Source: Mycobacterium sp. IDR2000157661 (GTDB lineage: Bacteria > Actinomycetota > Actinomycetes > Mycobacteriales > Mycobacteriaceae). From it: a stretch of 64,000 bases of DNA. Of the stretch, positions 47,222 to 56,712 are shown one piece after another. Where the stretch lies: the NCBI RefSeq assembly GCF_022317005.1, contig NZ_CP081006.1, positions 3,596,001 through 3,660,000 on the forward strand, read 5' to 3'. Position numbers and translations under genes: made by a program. The notes beneath the pieces were generated by a model, which saw only the letters and a program-made list of their open reading frames with translations, did not search any database and was not told the DNA's origin. Position 1 is the first letter of the stretch; the number at the start of each line of letters is the position of its first letter.

Positions 47222-48711
47222 GACAGTTCGAACTCGACGTGGTGATCAGCGCCGTGCACCGTGACCTGGTGTCCGACCCACATCTCTTGTGACATTGTCG
47301 CCGCCACCTCGGCGTTGTCGTTGCGTGCGGCGACGCGTCGGCCGTCGGTCAAGCGCGCGAAAATCGGCACCCAGGAGGGGCCTTGGTCACGGTCGTGCAC
47401 CACGGTGTAGCTGTCTATGGTCGCCTTACCGGACGCGTCGGCGGGCGAAGCGACCGCAAGGGAGGTGGCGTCAATTGCGGACTGCGCTTCGGCCATGTCC
47501 GGACTCTGCCATCCGGTTGGCGGTGGGGTCGCCGACCACAAACCCAGCGAGTGCTTTGTGATGTACCAGCCGAGTCCGGACACGAGTCCCACGGCGTCCG
47601 GTTCGCTTCGGCAGCGTCGCACCATCTCCACAATCGAATGGCTGACGTAGTTGTTGCCCGGCCCGCCGTGGTAGGGCAATCCGCCGGTCACCGTGAACCC
47701 GCGGGCATCCGCCGGATCGAGGTCGAAGGCATCGATCGCCGCCTCGACCGCGGAAGGAAAGCAAGAGTAGAAATCGAACCATCTGATGTCGTCGATGTGA
47801 ACTCCAGTGGCAGCCAGCACTGCCTTGCCGGCGGCCCGTATTCCGGCGGAACGGCCCAGCTCGGGCCGCTGAACCGGAAAGTACACGTCATTGCAGGTGG
47901 CCGACGACCACGGGAAGACCCAACGATCTCGAGGCACCCCTAGTTCCTCGGCTACTTCGGCAGCCATGATGACGAAGGCGGCCGCCATGTCCACGGCGAT
48001 GATGCTGTTGAGCAGCTTGGGATACGGCTCGCACACCATCCGGTTAGCCGGGGAGACCGTGCTGAGTTCATCGGCGCCGCGAGCACGCGGAAACCAGGCC
48101 TGTTCGGGGTGTCGGGACGCTTCCAGGGTGAACGGAGCCATCAGGTCCGCCAGCCAACGGCGCTGCTCGTCGAATGTGCGGCCGAATTGAGCTGCGATCG
48201 CGGATTCGAACATCGGGTACACCTGGTGCGGCCAACGTAACCCGGCGCGCATCTCGGCTTCGCTGAGTCCGGGACGTGTATCACCGAGTGACTCATCCTG
48301 TGCTGCAACGGGATTCGGCTCCAACAACGCATTACCGGATGTGACCTTGCGGGCTGACGCGCCGCATTCTGCTCCGACGATCAGCACCGCGTCGCTGACG
48401 CCGCGCCAAATGCGGCGGCCCAGGACCTCGACAAGGTACTGAGGTGTATTGCCGCCGACCGGACAACTGATGCGACGCTTCGGCGTGAGCCCGGCCGCTT
48501 CGGCAATCCTCGACGCGGGGTTGTCGCGTGGAATCATCAAGATCCCCGGTGTCGCCACCGTATCGATCCGGTGCCCGATCGTGGCCCACGCATCCTGCAG
48601 TGCTCGGCGGGTGGCCTCGGAAGCCAAATCGATCGGGTCGACGATGTCTTGGCCGCGGTGCGTGAGCTCACCGACGCCGACGACAACCGGAGTGCGTGGT
48701 GCGATGGTCAA
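47218..48711 (-). CDS. Thiolase / acetyl-CoA acetyltransferase-like (SCP2-thiolase type)
   Basis: This 497-residue thiolase-fold protein starts best at TTG 48711 (LTIAPRTPVVVGVGELTHRG). Longer starts would run through the divergent promoter into the TetR 3 gene. Thiolase landmarks: VLIVGAECGASARK (near the nucleophile position, Cys present) and GGLPYHGGPGNNYVSHSIVEM (catalytic His region). The long C-terminal part is typical of mycobacterial SCP-x-like thiolases. It would cleave a 3-ketoacyl-CoA at the end of the pathway. Confidence 0.85.
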   Translation of the reverse strand: MTIAPRTPVVVGVGELTHRGQDIVDPIDLASEATRRALQDAWATIGHRIDTVATPGILMIPRDNPASRIAEAAGLTPKRRISCPVGGNTPQYLVEVLGRRIWRGVSDAVLIVGAECGASARKVTSGNALLEPNPVAAQDESLGDTRPGLSEAEMRAGLRWPHQVYPMFESAIAAQFGRTFDEQRRWLADLMAPFTLEASRHPEQAWFPRARGADELSTVSPANRMVCEPYPKLLNSIIAVDMAAAFVIMAAEVAEELGVPRDRWVFPWSSATCNDVYFPVQRPELGRSAGIRAAGKAVLAATGVHIDDIRWFDFYSCFPSAVEAAIDAFDLDPADARGFTVTGGLPYHGGPGNNYVSHSIVEMVRRCRSEPDAVGLVSGLGWYITKHSLGLWSATPPPTGWQSPDMAEAQSAIDATSLAVASPADASGKATIDSYTVVHDRDQGPSWVPIFARLTDGRRVAARNDNAEVAATMSQEMWVGHQVTVHGADHHVEFELS

Positions 48712-48836
48712 TGGTCGGGCATGCTCATCGTCGACACCTTCTATGCGACACGATTTAGATATTGTCACACCGCGCTCAACTAGGACAACCGTTCCTGTTC
48801 GCAGAACCGACTCGGTTGGGCAGGCATACTTGCATC

Positions 48837-49484
48837 GTGACGAAAAAATCCTTGCGATGGGGCGACGCGACTCCTGCAACAAGCCGAGACGTGGCACGCG
48901 ACCGCCTACTCGATGCCGCCGAAACGTGCCTGCAACGCAAGGGGCTGTCAGGCACCACGATGGATGACATCGCCAGGCGGGCGGGCGTCTCCCGCGCCAC
49001 GGTCTATCGGTACTTCCCGAGTCGCGAATCCGTCGTTTCCGGTGTCATCGTGCGCGCAGCGGAACGTTACCTCCACCGAATCAGCGGGCGGATTTCAGCG
49101 CACACCGACTTAGGTTCTGCAATACTGGATTTCGTCGCAGTCACGGTGCGCGCGGCCCGCCGCGAACCCATAATTGGATTGCTGTTCGGAAGCGACGATG
49201 AACTCGCCGGCGTAGGGCTGGCCGAGGGAACCTCGGTGGCTCTGTTCGAACTCGTCGCCGAGTTCCTTCGACCTGTCTTCACTGCACACTGGGACCAACT
49301 CGAAGCCGGCGTGTCGGTCGATGACGCCGCCGAATGGATCCTGCGGACCATTCTTAGTTTGCTCTCGGTTCGCGGGCCCCGGCACCGCAGTCCCGAAGGC
49401 ATCGATGCGTTTCTGCGTCGATTCCTGCTTCCCGCCCTGCTTGCCAACACCCACAGTTGCTTCAATGCGACAACTGCGGAGTAG
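48837..49484 (+). CDS. TetR-family regulator 3
   Basis: This 215-residue regulator has helix-turn-helix RDRLLDAAETCLQRKGLSGT...MDDIARRAGVSRATVYRYFPS, a canonical TetR motif. GTG 48837 (MTKKSLRWGDA) is the likely start. It is divergent from the thiolase-alcohol dehydrogenase-CMD operon and precedes the thioesterase and hydrolase genes. A weak GACA-N12-TGTC arrangement lies in the intergenic region. It probably controls the thiolase operon. Confidence 0.9.
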   Translation: MTKKSLRWGDATPATSRDVARDRLLDAAETCLQRKGLSGTTMDDIARRAGVSRATVYRYFPSRESVVSGVIVRAAERYLHRISGRISAHTDLGSAILDFVAVTVRAARREPIIGLLFGSDDELAGVGLAEGTSVALFELVAEFLRPVFTAHWDQLEAGVSVDDAAEWILRTILSLLSVRGPRHRSPEGIDAFLRRFLLPALLANTHSCFNATTAE

Positions 49485-49532
49485 TGTCTCAACAATGGCA
49501 TCGGTATCGGTGAACGGAATGAGGCGCTGACC

Positions 49533-49973
49533 ATGGACTTCCCGCAGTTCAACCAGCAAATTGCCGGCGAGCTACAGAACACGTCGGGCGCGACCGGAGG
49601 CCTCTCCAAGTACCTGGATTTTCGCCACACCGAGTTCGCCGCCGGGCGGCTGGTTGTGGAAATGGATGCTCGCGCCGACCTGTTGACTCCTTTCGGCAAT
49701 CTGCATGGCGGATGCTTGTCAGCGATGGTCGACCACTGCTTGGGCGTGGTGTTCTACCCGGTGATCCCTGCTGGATCCTGGGTAGCCACAACCGAATTCA
49801 AGCTGAACTTACTACAGCCTGTGTCGAATGGAGTGTGCGTTGCGGTCGCCGAGATAATTGCCCTGGGTAAGCGTAGCGGCGTCGCCAGGATCGATATCAC
49901 CAATGCCGGGCGCCCGGTATGTGCCGCGCAGGGAACAGTGACCGTCGTCGGCCCGAGGGCAGGCGCCTCGTGA
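49533..49973 (+). CDS. PaaI-family hotdog thioesterase
   Basis: This 146-residue single hotdog domain has the PaaI-type motif FGNLHGGCLSAMVDHCLGVV and beta strands VATTEFKLNLLQPVS. It would hydrolyse an acyl-CoA, perhaps releasing trapped or dead-end CoA esters. It sits between TetR 3 and an alpha/beta hydrolase in the same orientation. ATG 49533. Confidence 0.9.
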   Translation: MDFPQFNQQIAGELQNTSGATGGLSKYLDFRHTEFAAGRLVVEMDARADLLTPFGNLHGGCLSAMVDHCLGVVFYPVIPAGSWVATTEFKLNLLQPVSNGVCVAVAEIIALGKRSGVARIDITNAGRPVCAAQGTVTVVGPRAGAS

Positions 49974-50019
49974 TGACGGCAGGAGATGAAGGCCCAATCC
50001 GTGACCGAGGCCGGAATAA

Positions 50020-50952
50020 ATGACGTCGACCTTTGAGCGCGTCCGCACCGAAGACGGGATCGCCCTTGCAGCGGATGTCTACCGAAACAAATCCGCGCGC
50101 GGAGTTGTCATACTGCTGCACGGAGGTGGGCAAAACCGCCACGCCTGGGCGGCCACGGCGCGCCGCTTACATTCGCGCGGTTACACCGTCGTCGCCTATG
50201 ACGCCCGCGGCCACGGCGACAGCGAGTGGGACCCCGACGGCCGATATGATCTCGAGAATCTCGCATCCGACCTGCTAGCGGTTCGCAACCACGCCAAAGA
50301 CGACCGCGCGCCGGCGGTCGTAGGCGCATCCTTGGGCGGCATGACCGTGTTGGGAACGCACTTGCTTGCGTCCGCCGATCTTTGGGGAGCCGTCGTGCTG
50401 GTCGACATCACCCCGCGAATGGAGTTCCACGGAGCACGCCGCGTCGTGTCTTTCATGGTCGCCCATCCCGATGGATTCGAAACGCTCGACCACGCCGCCG
50501 ACGTCATTGCCGAATACAACCGCCATCGCGCTCGTCCCAAGAGCCTGGACGGACTTCGCAAAGTCTTGCGGCAACGCGATGACGGTCGGTGGATCTGGCG
50601 ATGGGACCCAGCCTTCATCACCTCAAACTTCGAGTTCCTGCGGGGTGACGCCGCAACCGGCGCTGAAAAATTCGGCGCCATCAGCGAGCTGCTCATCGAA
50701 GGCGCGCGCCGCGTCCGAGCGCCAACGCTTCTGGTCCGCGGCGCCCACTCGGATGTGACATCGCAGCAGTCGGTCGAGGAGTTCCTCGACGTCGTACCTC
50801 ACGCCGAGGCAGTGGACGTTTCCGGCACGGGCCACATGGTTGCGGGGGACGACAACGACGCCTTCACCGCAGCAGTCACCGAATTTCTCGACCGCACGAT
50901 CAACAGAGAAGCAATTTCGCCATTGATTGAGGGTCGTTCGAAGGACACGTGA
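50020..50952 (+). CDS. Alpha/beta hydrolase
   Basis: This 310-residue alpha/beta hydrolase has oxyanion-hole LLHGGGQNRHAW, GHGDSEWD, nucleophile elbow VVGASLGGMTVLG, the acid residue region LLVRGAHSD and His in VSGTGHMVAGDD. It resembles peroxidase/epoxide-hydrolase-like and C-C bond hydrolases. ATG 50020, 46 bp after the thioesterase gene. It is the last cargo gene before the right IS cluster; about 156 bp of non-coding DNA follows. Confidence 0.9.
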   Translation: MTSTFERVRTEDGIALAADVYRNKSARGVVILLHGGGQNRHAWAATARRLHSRGYTVVAYDARGHGDSEWDPDGRYDLENLASDLLAVRNHAKDDRAPAVVGASLGGMTVLGTHLLASADLWGAVVLVDITPRMEFHGARRVVSFMVAHPDGFETLDHAADVIAEYNRHRARPKSLDGLRKVLRQRDDGRWIWRWDPAFITSNFEFLRGDAATGAEKFGAISELLIEGARRVRAPTLLVRGAHSDVTSQQSVEEFLDVVPHAEAVDVSGTGHMVAGDDNDAFTAAVTEFLDRTINREAISPLIEGRSKDT

Positions 50953-51153
50953 TGCCCGCCCTCTATCGGGCTACCACACGCCCGTCGGTCTCAACGCCCC
51001 CGTACACCAACTCCCGTGGACGCAATTGCCCGGGCGCGGCATACCCGCGATTTCGAAGCCACGGTGCTGTGGTTAGCCCAGCGCACCGATCGCACCTCGA
51101 TGCCAGTATGAAGTACCAGGTCTTGTTCCGATCTCTATAGGAGGATCAGGAGC

Positions 51154-51420
51154 ATGCCCCGTCAGTATTCGCCGGATTTTCGTCAGCGTGCGTTGCGGTT
51201 GTTGGATACCACGATGGAATCCTCGGAAGTATCGTGAGTTTGAGGCGCTCAAGTCTGTGGCTGGCCAACTCGGCATCTCGGAAGAATCGGTGCGCCGGTG
51301 GCGTCGCAAAGCCCAGGTCGACGCCGGCGAGCGGCCCGGCACGACCAGTTTTGAGCACGCCTAGATCCGCCGACTCAAGCGCGAAGTCGCCGATTTGCGT
51401 CGAGCCAACGAGATTTGCAG
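51154..51420 (+). pseudogene. IS3 element C orfA, degraded
   Basis: ATG 51154 follows TAGGAGGA and gives MPRQYSPDFRQRALRLLDTT. The frame is then lost at ESSEVS near 51238 and resumes in another frame (EFEALKSVAGQLGISEESVRRWRRK). A TAG at about 51362 interrupts IRRLKREVADLRRANEI. The helix-turn-helix of IS3 orfA is recognisable. Confidence 0.8.
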
Positions 51421-52078
51421 TCTGCGTCCGCGTTTTCGCAGCGGAGCTCGACCGCCCCGCCACGAAATGATCGCCTACATCGATACGCATCGCGATCAGT
51501 TCGGGGTCGAGCTCATCTGCGCTGTGCTGCGGGCAGCAATCCCAGGATTTCTCACCTCGCGAGGCTACCGGGCCGCTCGGACCCGCCCGCCAAGCGACCG
51601 CGAGATCCGCGACGAGCAGGTGATGGCCGAGCTGGCTGCAGTGCACCGCGCGAACTACTCGGTCTATGGGGTTAAGAAGATGCACGCCACGATGACCCGG
51701 CGCGGCTGGATCCTCGGACGCGAACAAACGCGCAGGTTGATGCGCAAGGCCGGCCTGCGCGGCGTCCAACGCGGCAAGCCGGTGTTCACCACCATCACCG
51801 ACCCTGCTGCGGCCCGACCCGCCGACCTGGTCAACCGGAAATTCACCGCTCCGGCACCCAACCGGCTGTGGGTCGCCGACATCACCTTCGTGCGGACCTG
51901 GCAGGGGTTTTGCTACACCGCCTTCGTCACCGACGCAGCCACCAAGAAGATCGCCGGCTGGGCGGTCTCGGCGACCATGCGCACCGAGGATCTCCCCTTG
52001 CAGGCCTTCGATCACGCAGTGTGGCAATCAAATACCGATCTATCCAAGTTGATTCATCATTCCGACCGCGGATCTCAG

Positions 52079-53542
52079 GGCGGATTCAACTGATCGTCGC
52101 AACATCTCGATCCAGGAGGTGTGGTGTGGCAAGGCGGAAGGATGCGAAGCCGAGCGGCGTCAGGCGGCAGTTGGCGGCTGATCGCGCGTTGCGGCCGTCG
52201 TTGCGGTCACCGGGGCGGCTGAGCCGCCGCGGTCGGTTCAGCGGCTGATCGCCCCGGGGTCTCGACTGAAGATGCTGCCGCGGGAGTGGGTGTGTCGACA
52301 CCAGTTGCGACCAGGTGGTTCCGTCACGCTGGCGGAATGTCACCGATCAGTTTGGATGAGCTCACGGGGCGGTATCTGTCGTTCGCTGAGCGGGAGGAGA
52401 TCGCGCTGCTACGCGCCCGGGATGTCGGGGGGTGCGTGAGACCGCCCGCCAGATTGGGCATGATCCGGCGACGGTGTCTCGAGAGCTTCGGCGAACGCGG
52501 CCACCAGGGGCGGCAAGCCGATCTACCGGGCTGGGGTGGCGCAGTGGAAGGCCCAGCAAGCGGCAAAGCGCCCGAAAACCGCGAAGCTGGCGGCCCACGA
52601 TGAGCTACGTGAGTATGTGCAGGATCGGCTCAACGGTAGCGTTCGCCGACTTGATGGCACTGCCGTCGAGGGCCCGCAGACCGGTGCGTGGAAGGGGCGC
52701 AATAAGCCGCACCGCCAGGACAGATGCTGGTCGACGTCGTGGAGTCCAGAGCAGATCTCCGACCGCCTGCCGATGGACTTCCCCGATGATGAGTCCATGC
52801 GCATCAGCCACGAGGCGATCTACCAGTCGTTGTTCATCGAGAGGCGCGGAGCTCTCAAACGCGAGTTGGTCGCTTGCCCGCGTACTGGCCGGGCGCTGCG
52901 AGTCCCCGGAGCCGAACACAGAACAAGCCACAGGGACACGTCACCGCCGATGTCGTGATCAGCGAACGGCCCGCTGACGCCGCGGATCGGGCTGTCCCCG
53001 GGCACTGGGAGGGCGACTCGATCATCGGGACCGGCCGCTCGGCAATCGGCACGCTGGTGGAACGAAAGAGCCGCTCCACGATGCTGGTACACCTTCCTCG
53101 GCGTGACGGTTGGGGGCGGGCACTGCCGGTGAAAAACGGGCCGGCGCTGAGCGGCTACGGTGCCGTCGCGATGGACGCCGCGTTGGCCGCATCACTGGAA
53201 CAGCTGCCCGAGCAGCTGCGGCAGACCCTTACCTGGGTCCGTGGCAAAGAGCTATCCGGACATGCCCAGTTCACGCTGGACATCGGCACGAAGGTCTTCT
53301 TCGCCGACCCGCATTCACCCTGGCAGCGACCCACGAACGAGAACACGAATGGACTCCTCCGCCAGTACTTTCCGAAAGGAACCGACCTGTCCCGATGGTC
53401 GGCCGAAGATCTCGAAGCGGTCGCCCTTGCGCTCAACAACAGGCCCCGCAAGATCCCTCGGCTGGAAGACCCCGGCAAGTCTCTGAGGGACAACTACATT
53501 CGCTTCAACAGCCCGGTGTTGCATCGACCGATTGAACTCGCT
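52079..53542 (+). mobile_element. IS30-family element inserted in IS3 element C
   Basis: 1464 bp with imperfect inverted ends: GGCGGATTCAACTGATCG at 52079 against the reverse complement AGCGAGTTCAATCGGTCG at 53542. They are flanked by the 3-bp duplication CAG (52076-52078 and 53543-53545). The transposase gene inside has several frameshifts. Confidence 0.82.
52337..53535 (+). pseudogene. IS30-family transposase, multiple frameshifts
   Basis: The N-terminal helix-turn-helix is split (LTGRYLSFAEREEIALLRARDVG, then RETARQIGHDPATVSRELRR in the next frame). The central part is GVAQWKAQQAAKRPKTAKLA...PEQISDRLPMDFPDDESMRI. The catalytic part in a third frame contains HWEGDSIIGTGRSAIGTLVE, IYFADPHSPWQR-like FADPHSPWQRPTNENTNGLL and LALNNRPRK. 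The natural end QQPGVASTD at 53535 is in yet another frame. At least three shifts, so it is inactive. Confidence 0.86.
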
Positions 53543-53952
53543 CAGTACCTATCGCTGACCTATACCGACCGGTTGGCCGAGCTCGGCATCGCTCCGTCAG
53601 TCGGATCGCGCGGCGATAGTTATGACAACGCCCCTCGCTGAGGCGATCAACGCCGCCTACAAGACCGAGCTGATCAACGGCGGTAAACCATGCGGTGCAT
53701 CGACGACGTCGAACTCGCCACCGCCGAATGGGTGGCCTGGTACAACCAGGAACACCTGCACGAGACCCTCGGCTACGTTCCACCAGCCGAGTATGAGGCC
53801 GCCCTCACCGGCACCTCACAACCAGCGAGCCAGCCAACCCCGGCCCTCGCACCCAAATAGGAACAAAACCTGGGGCCACTTCGCACAGATCTGAACCGCC
53901 CCGGCGTGTCCGGAGACTTTGATGTGCCCCGGGTTGCACGGAGTCGTTTTGC

Positions 53953-54288
53953 TTGACTTCTGGTCACGACATCCCCGAAGGAGCCGTGTCCGTGCCCAAG
54001 CGCTATCCCGAAGAGTTCCGCCGCAAAGTGCTCGACTTGGTGGCCGCCGGCCGCCCGGTGGCCCAGATCGCCAACGACCTGCAGATCAGCGATCAAACCG
54101 TCTACGACTGGCGCCGCCAGGAGTTGATCGATACCGGGCAGCTGCCTGGCCTCAACCGTGCTGAGCTGTCCGAGCTCGGCGCGGCCAACAAGCGCATCCG
54201 AGAACTAGAGACCGAGGTGGCCATCCTGAAACGGGCCCGTGAGCTGCTCCGGGAGCCGCACGACCCAAAAGGCGGTACGCGGCCATAG
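53953..54288 (+). CDS. IS3 element A orfA, copy 2
   Basis: The predicted 111-residue product is identical to that of copy 1, with helix-turn-helix IANDLQISDQTVYDWRR and a zipper-like C-terminus. Intact on its own, but its orfB partner is frameshifted. Confidence 0.88.
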   Translation: MTSGHDIPEGAVSVPKRYPEEFRRKVLDLVAAGRPVAQIANDLQISDQTVYDWRRQELIDTGQLPGLNRAELSELGAANKRIRELETEVAILKRARELLREPHDPKGGTRP

Positions 54289-54293
54289 CCACC

Positions 54294-55141
54294 ATGGCCG
54301 CAGAAGGACTGCCCGTACAGAGGGCCTGTCGACTGCTCGAGGTCTCCGAGTCGGGCTACTACGAATGGCGCTCACGAGCGCCCTCAGCACGGGCGGTCCG
54401 CCACGCCTGGCTCACCGGCCAGATCCGGGCCGTGCACACGGCTTCACGTGGCACCTACGGGGTTCGCAGGGTCCACGCTGAGCTGACCCTCGGCCTGGGG
54501 CTGGCGGTCGGCCACAACCAGGTCGAGCTGCTGATGGCGCGAGCAGAAATCAAGGGGCTGCCGGGCAATCGGCGGCCCCGGCCCCGCCACGAGACCCCCA
54601 CGGCCACCGATCTGGTCGAGCGAATGTTCACCCGAGAGGCGCCAAATCGGCTGTGGGTCACCGACATCACAGAGCATCGCACCTATGAAGGCAAGGTCTA
54701 CTGCGCGGTGGTCCTGGACACGTTCTCCCGCCGGGTCGTCGGCTGGTCGATCGACTCCAGCCAGACCGCCGCACTGGTCACCAACGCACTGAGCATGGCC
54801 ATCGCCAATCGCGACCCGCAGGCCGGCGGGGTGATTCACTCTGATCACGGCGTTCAGTTCACCTCGTGGGCCTTCACCGATCGCGCCAAGCGTTCCGGAC
54901 TGGTGCCGTCGATGGGGTCAATCGGCGACTGTATGACAACGCGATGATCGAATCATTCTGGGGCAGAATGCAAACCGAGCTACTCAATCGCAAGCGATGG
55001 AAGACCCGGATCGAGCTGGCCAACGCAATCTTCGACTACCTTGAGATCTTCCACAACCGCCAACGGCGTCATTCCGCACTCGGGATGCGCACTCCGATAG
55101 AGTTCGAACTGCTACATCAATCCGCTCAAACCGTAGCCTGA
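54294..55141 (+). pseudogene. IS3 element A orfB, copy 2, same frameshift
   Basis: It carries the same one-base loss in the GDCYDN region (near 54930) as copy 1, splitting the gene into a 217-residue part with the two catalytic Asp residues and an out-of-frame tail with FWGRMQTELLNRKRWK. The translated parts are identical to copy 1, so the copies separated after the mutation. Confidence 0.88.
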
Positions 55142-55206
55142 AACCAAGTATGGCGACACCGCCGAACCCGGGGCACATCACTCCGTTGCTTGGGAAGGAT
55201 GGAGTC

Positions 55207-55482
55207 ATGGCATCGAATTCGTCGAGGAGGTATCCGCCGGAGCTGCGTGAGCGGGCGGTGCGGATGGTCGCCGAGATCCGAGAGCAGCACGAGACCGAGT
55301 GGGCGGCGATGCGCGCGGTGTCGGAATTGCTCGGTGTCGGTACGACGGAGACGGTCCGCAAGTGGGTGCGCCAGGCAGAGATCGACACCGGGTCTCGTCC
55401 GGGGATGACGACCGAGGAGTCGGTTGAGCTCAAGCGGTTGAAACGGGAGAACGCGGAACTCAAGCGTGCCAACGCCATCTGA
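55207..55482 (+). CDS. IS3 element B orfA
   Basis: This 91-residue orfA has [20 protein letters not shown] and helix-turn-helix [21 protein letters not shown] with a C-terminal zipper [19 protein letters not shown] 55207 follows GGAAGGATGGAG. It looks intact. Confidence 0.85.
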   Translation: MASNSSRRYPPELRERAVRMVAEIREQHETEWAAMRAVSELLGVGTTETVRKWVRQAEIDTGSRPGMTTEESVELKRLKRENAELKRANAI

Positions 55483-56460
55483 AGACGGCGTCGGCTTTCT
55501 TCGCGGCCGAACTGGACCGGCCACACCACTAATCGTTCGCTTCATCAGCGAACATCACGACCGCTGCGATGGTGGTCTGCGGTGGGTGTCCAGTCGATCT
55601 GCACCGGGCTGGCTGAGCTCGGCGTTCAGATCGCCCCATCGACCTATTACGAGCACGTCGACCGCCAGCCCAGCCGCCGCCAGGTGCGCGATGAATCCCC
55701 CAAGACTGACATCGCGCGGGCGCACGCGGCCAACTACGGCGTCTACGGGGCCCGCAAGGTGTGGCTGGCGCTCAACCGCGAGGGCATCGAGGTGGCCCGC
55801 TGCACCGTGGAGCGGCTGATGGGCGAACTGGGCCTGAGCGGAGCGGTCCGGGGCAAGCCACGGCACACCACGATCGCCGACCCGGCCGCGGCCCGGCCGG
55901 CTGATCTGGTGGGGCGACAGTTCGGGCCGCCGGCACCCAACCGGCTGTGGGTCGCCGATCTGACCTACGTATCGACGTGGTCGGGATTTGCCTACGTCGC
56001 CTTCGTCGTGGATGCCTACGCCCGGCGGATTCTAGGCTGGCGGGTAGCCTCCACGATGGCGACCTCGATGGTGCTCGACTCCATCGAACAGGCCATTTGG
56101 ATGCGCCAGCATGAAGGAGTGTTCGATCTCAAAGATGTTGTCCATCATACGGATCGAGGATCGCAGTACACGTCGATCCGGTTCACCGAGCGCCTGGCCG
56201 AAGCGGGTATCCAGCCCTCGGTGGGCGCCGTGGGCAGCTCCTATGACAACGCGCTGGCCGAGACCAGCAACGGCCTCTACAAGACCGAGCTGATCAAACC
56301 AAGAAAGCCGTGGCGGACCATCGAGGAGGTAGAGCTGGCCACCGCCGAGTGGGTCGACTGGTTCAATCGTCGCCGCGTCTACCAGTACTGCGGCGACATC
56401 CCGCCTGTGGAGTTGGAGACGGCCTACTACGCTCAACACCGGAGACCAGCCGCCGGCTGA
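55479..56460 (+). pseudogene. IS3 element B orfB, N-terminal frameshifts
   Basis: [16 protein letters not shown] begins in the usual -1 position after orfA. The frame then changes to TPLIVRFISEHHDRCDGGLR and again to GVQSICTGLAELGVQIAPST (from about 55582). From there the DDE core is open (RLWVADLTYVSTW, HHTDRGSQYTSIRF, SSYDNALAETSNGLY, VELETAYYAQHRRPAAG). Two shifts near the N-terminus probably abolish full-length product. Confidence 0.82.
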
Positions 56461-56504
56461 CGTCTCAAATCAGAAAGTCTCCGGACTCACCGGGGCGGTT
56501 CAGT

Positions 56505-56692
56505 TCAATCAGCGAGTTGGTTGAGGAATTGGGTGGGCTGTCAGCCGTGCTTGGTGCGGCGACCGGGGCGGAAGAACGCGCAGAGGTGTACGCGAGCCTG
56601 GGACTCCGCCTTGATTACGATCCGCATGTGCGACAAGTCAAGGAAACGGCGGACCTGAGTCGTGTCGCCGGATGTGTCCGAGGGGGTGTATG
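56505..56692 (+). pseudogene. C-terminal remnant of a large serine recombinase
   Basis: The frame reads SISELVEELGGLSAVLGAAT, then GAEERAEVYASLGLRLDYDP, then a short tail ending VRGG. This matches the C-terminal helix and final strand of actinobacterial zinc-ribbon serine recombinases, in which 'VYAELGLRLTYDP'-like sequence precedes the end. The catalytic domain is gone, cut at the right end of element B. It may be the remnant of the integrase that brought in an earlier element. Confidence 0.6.
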
Positions 56693-56712
56693 GAATCACG
56701 ACATAGGTGACA

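Larger units (their letters stand above)
51419..53860 (+). pseudogene. IS3 element C orfB, interrupted by IS30
   Basis: The 5' part (to 52078) reads HEMIAYIDTHRDQFGVELIC, NYSVYGVKKMHATMTRRGW and PAPNRLWVADITFVRTWQGF, reaching HHSDRGSQ. After the IS30 it continues LSLTYTDRLAELGIAPSVGS and SYDNA, with a further base change before LAEAINAAYKTELINGG. It ends at 53860 with a Pro/Ala-rich tail. Not translatable as one protein. Confidence 0.85.
51109..53885 (+). mobile_element. IS3-family element 'C', interrupted by IS30
   Basis: The ends share CCAGGT(C/T)TTGTTCC: TGAAGTACCAGGTCTTG at 51109 and the reverse complement ending CTTCGCA at about 53885. orfA and orfB are both degraded, and a 1464-bp IS30 element sits inside orfB. 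Removing it restores the DDE motif HHSDRGSQYLSLTYTDRLAEL. The right end lies 6 bp from element A copy 2. Confidence 0.83.
53892..55180 (+). mobile_element. IS3-family element 'A', copy 2 (plus), right tip missing
   Basis: It starts TGAACCGCCCCGG at 53892 and matches copy 1 (reverse complement of 30659-31975) in gene content and in internal length. The segment between the TGATGTGCCCCGGGTT repeats is 1261 bp in both copies. It ends at the inner repeat CATCA (55180), lacking the last 28 bp, and runs straight into element B. It lies in inverted orientation to copy 1. Confidence 0.88.
55181..56502 (+). mobile_element. IS3-family element 'B', left tip missing
   Basis: A separate IS3 element fused to the truncated right end of element A copy 2. 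Its own left terminal repeat is absent; the right terminal repeat ends CCGGGGCGGTTCA at 56502. Terminal repeats are nearly the same as those of element A, although the transposases differ. That suggests the fusion arose by recombination at matching ends. Confidence 0.82.

Noticed and set aside
54920..54945. Programmed ribosomal frameshift in element A orfB
   Set aside because: IS3 programmed shifting lies at the orfA/orfB junction on a slippery run. Here one base is missing in a conserved catalytic stretch with no slippery sequence.
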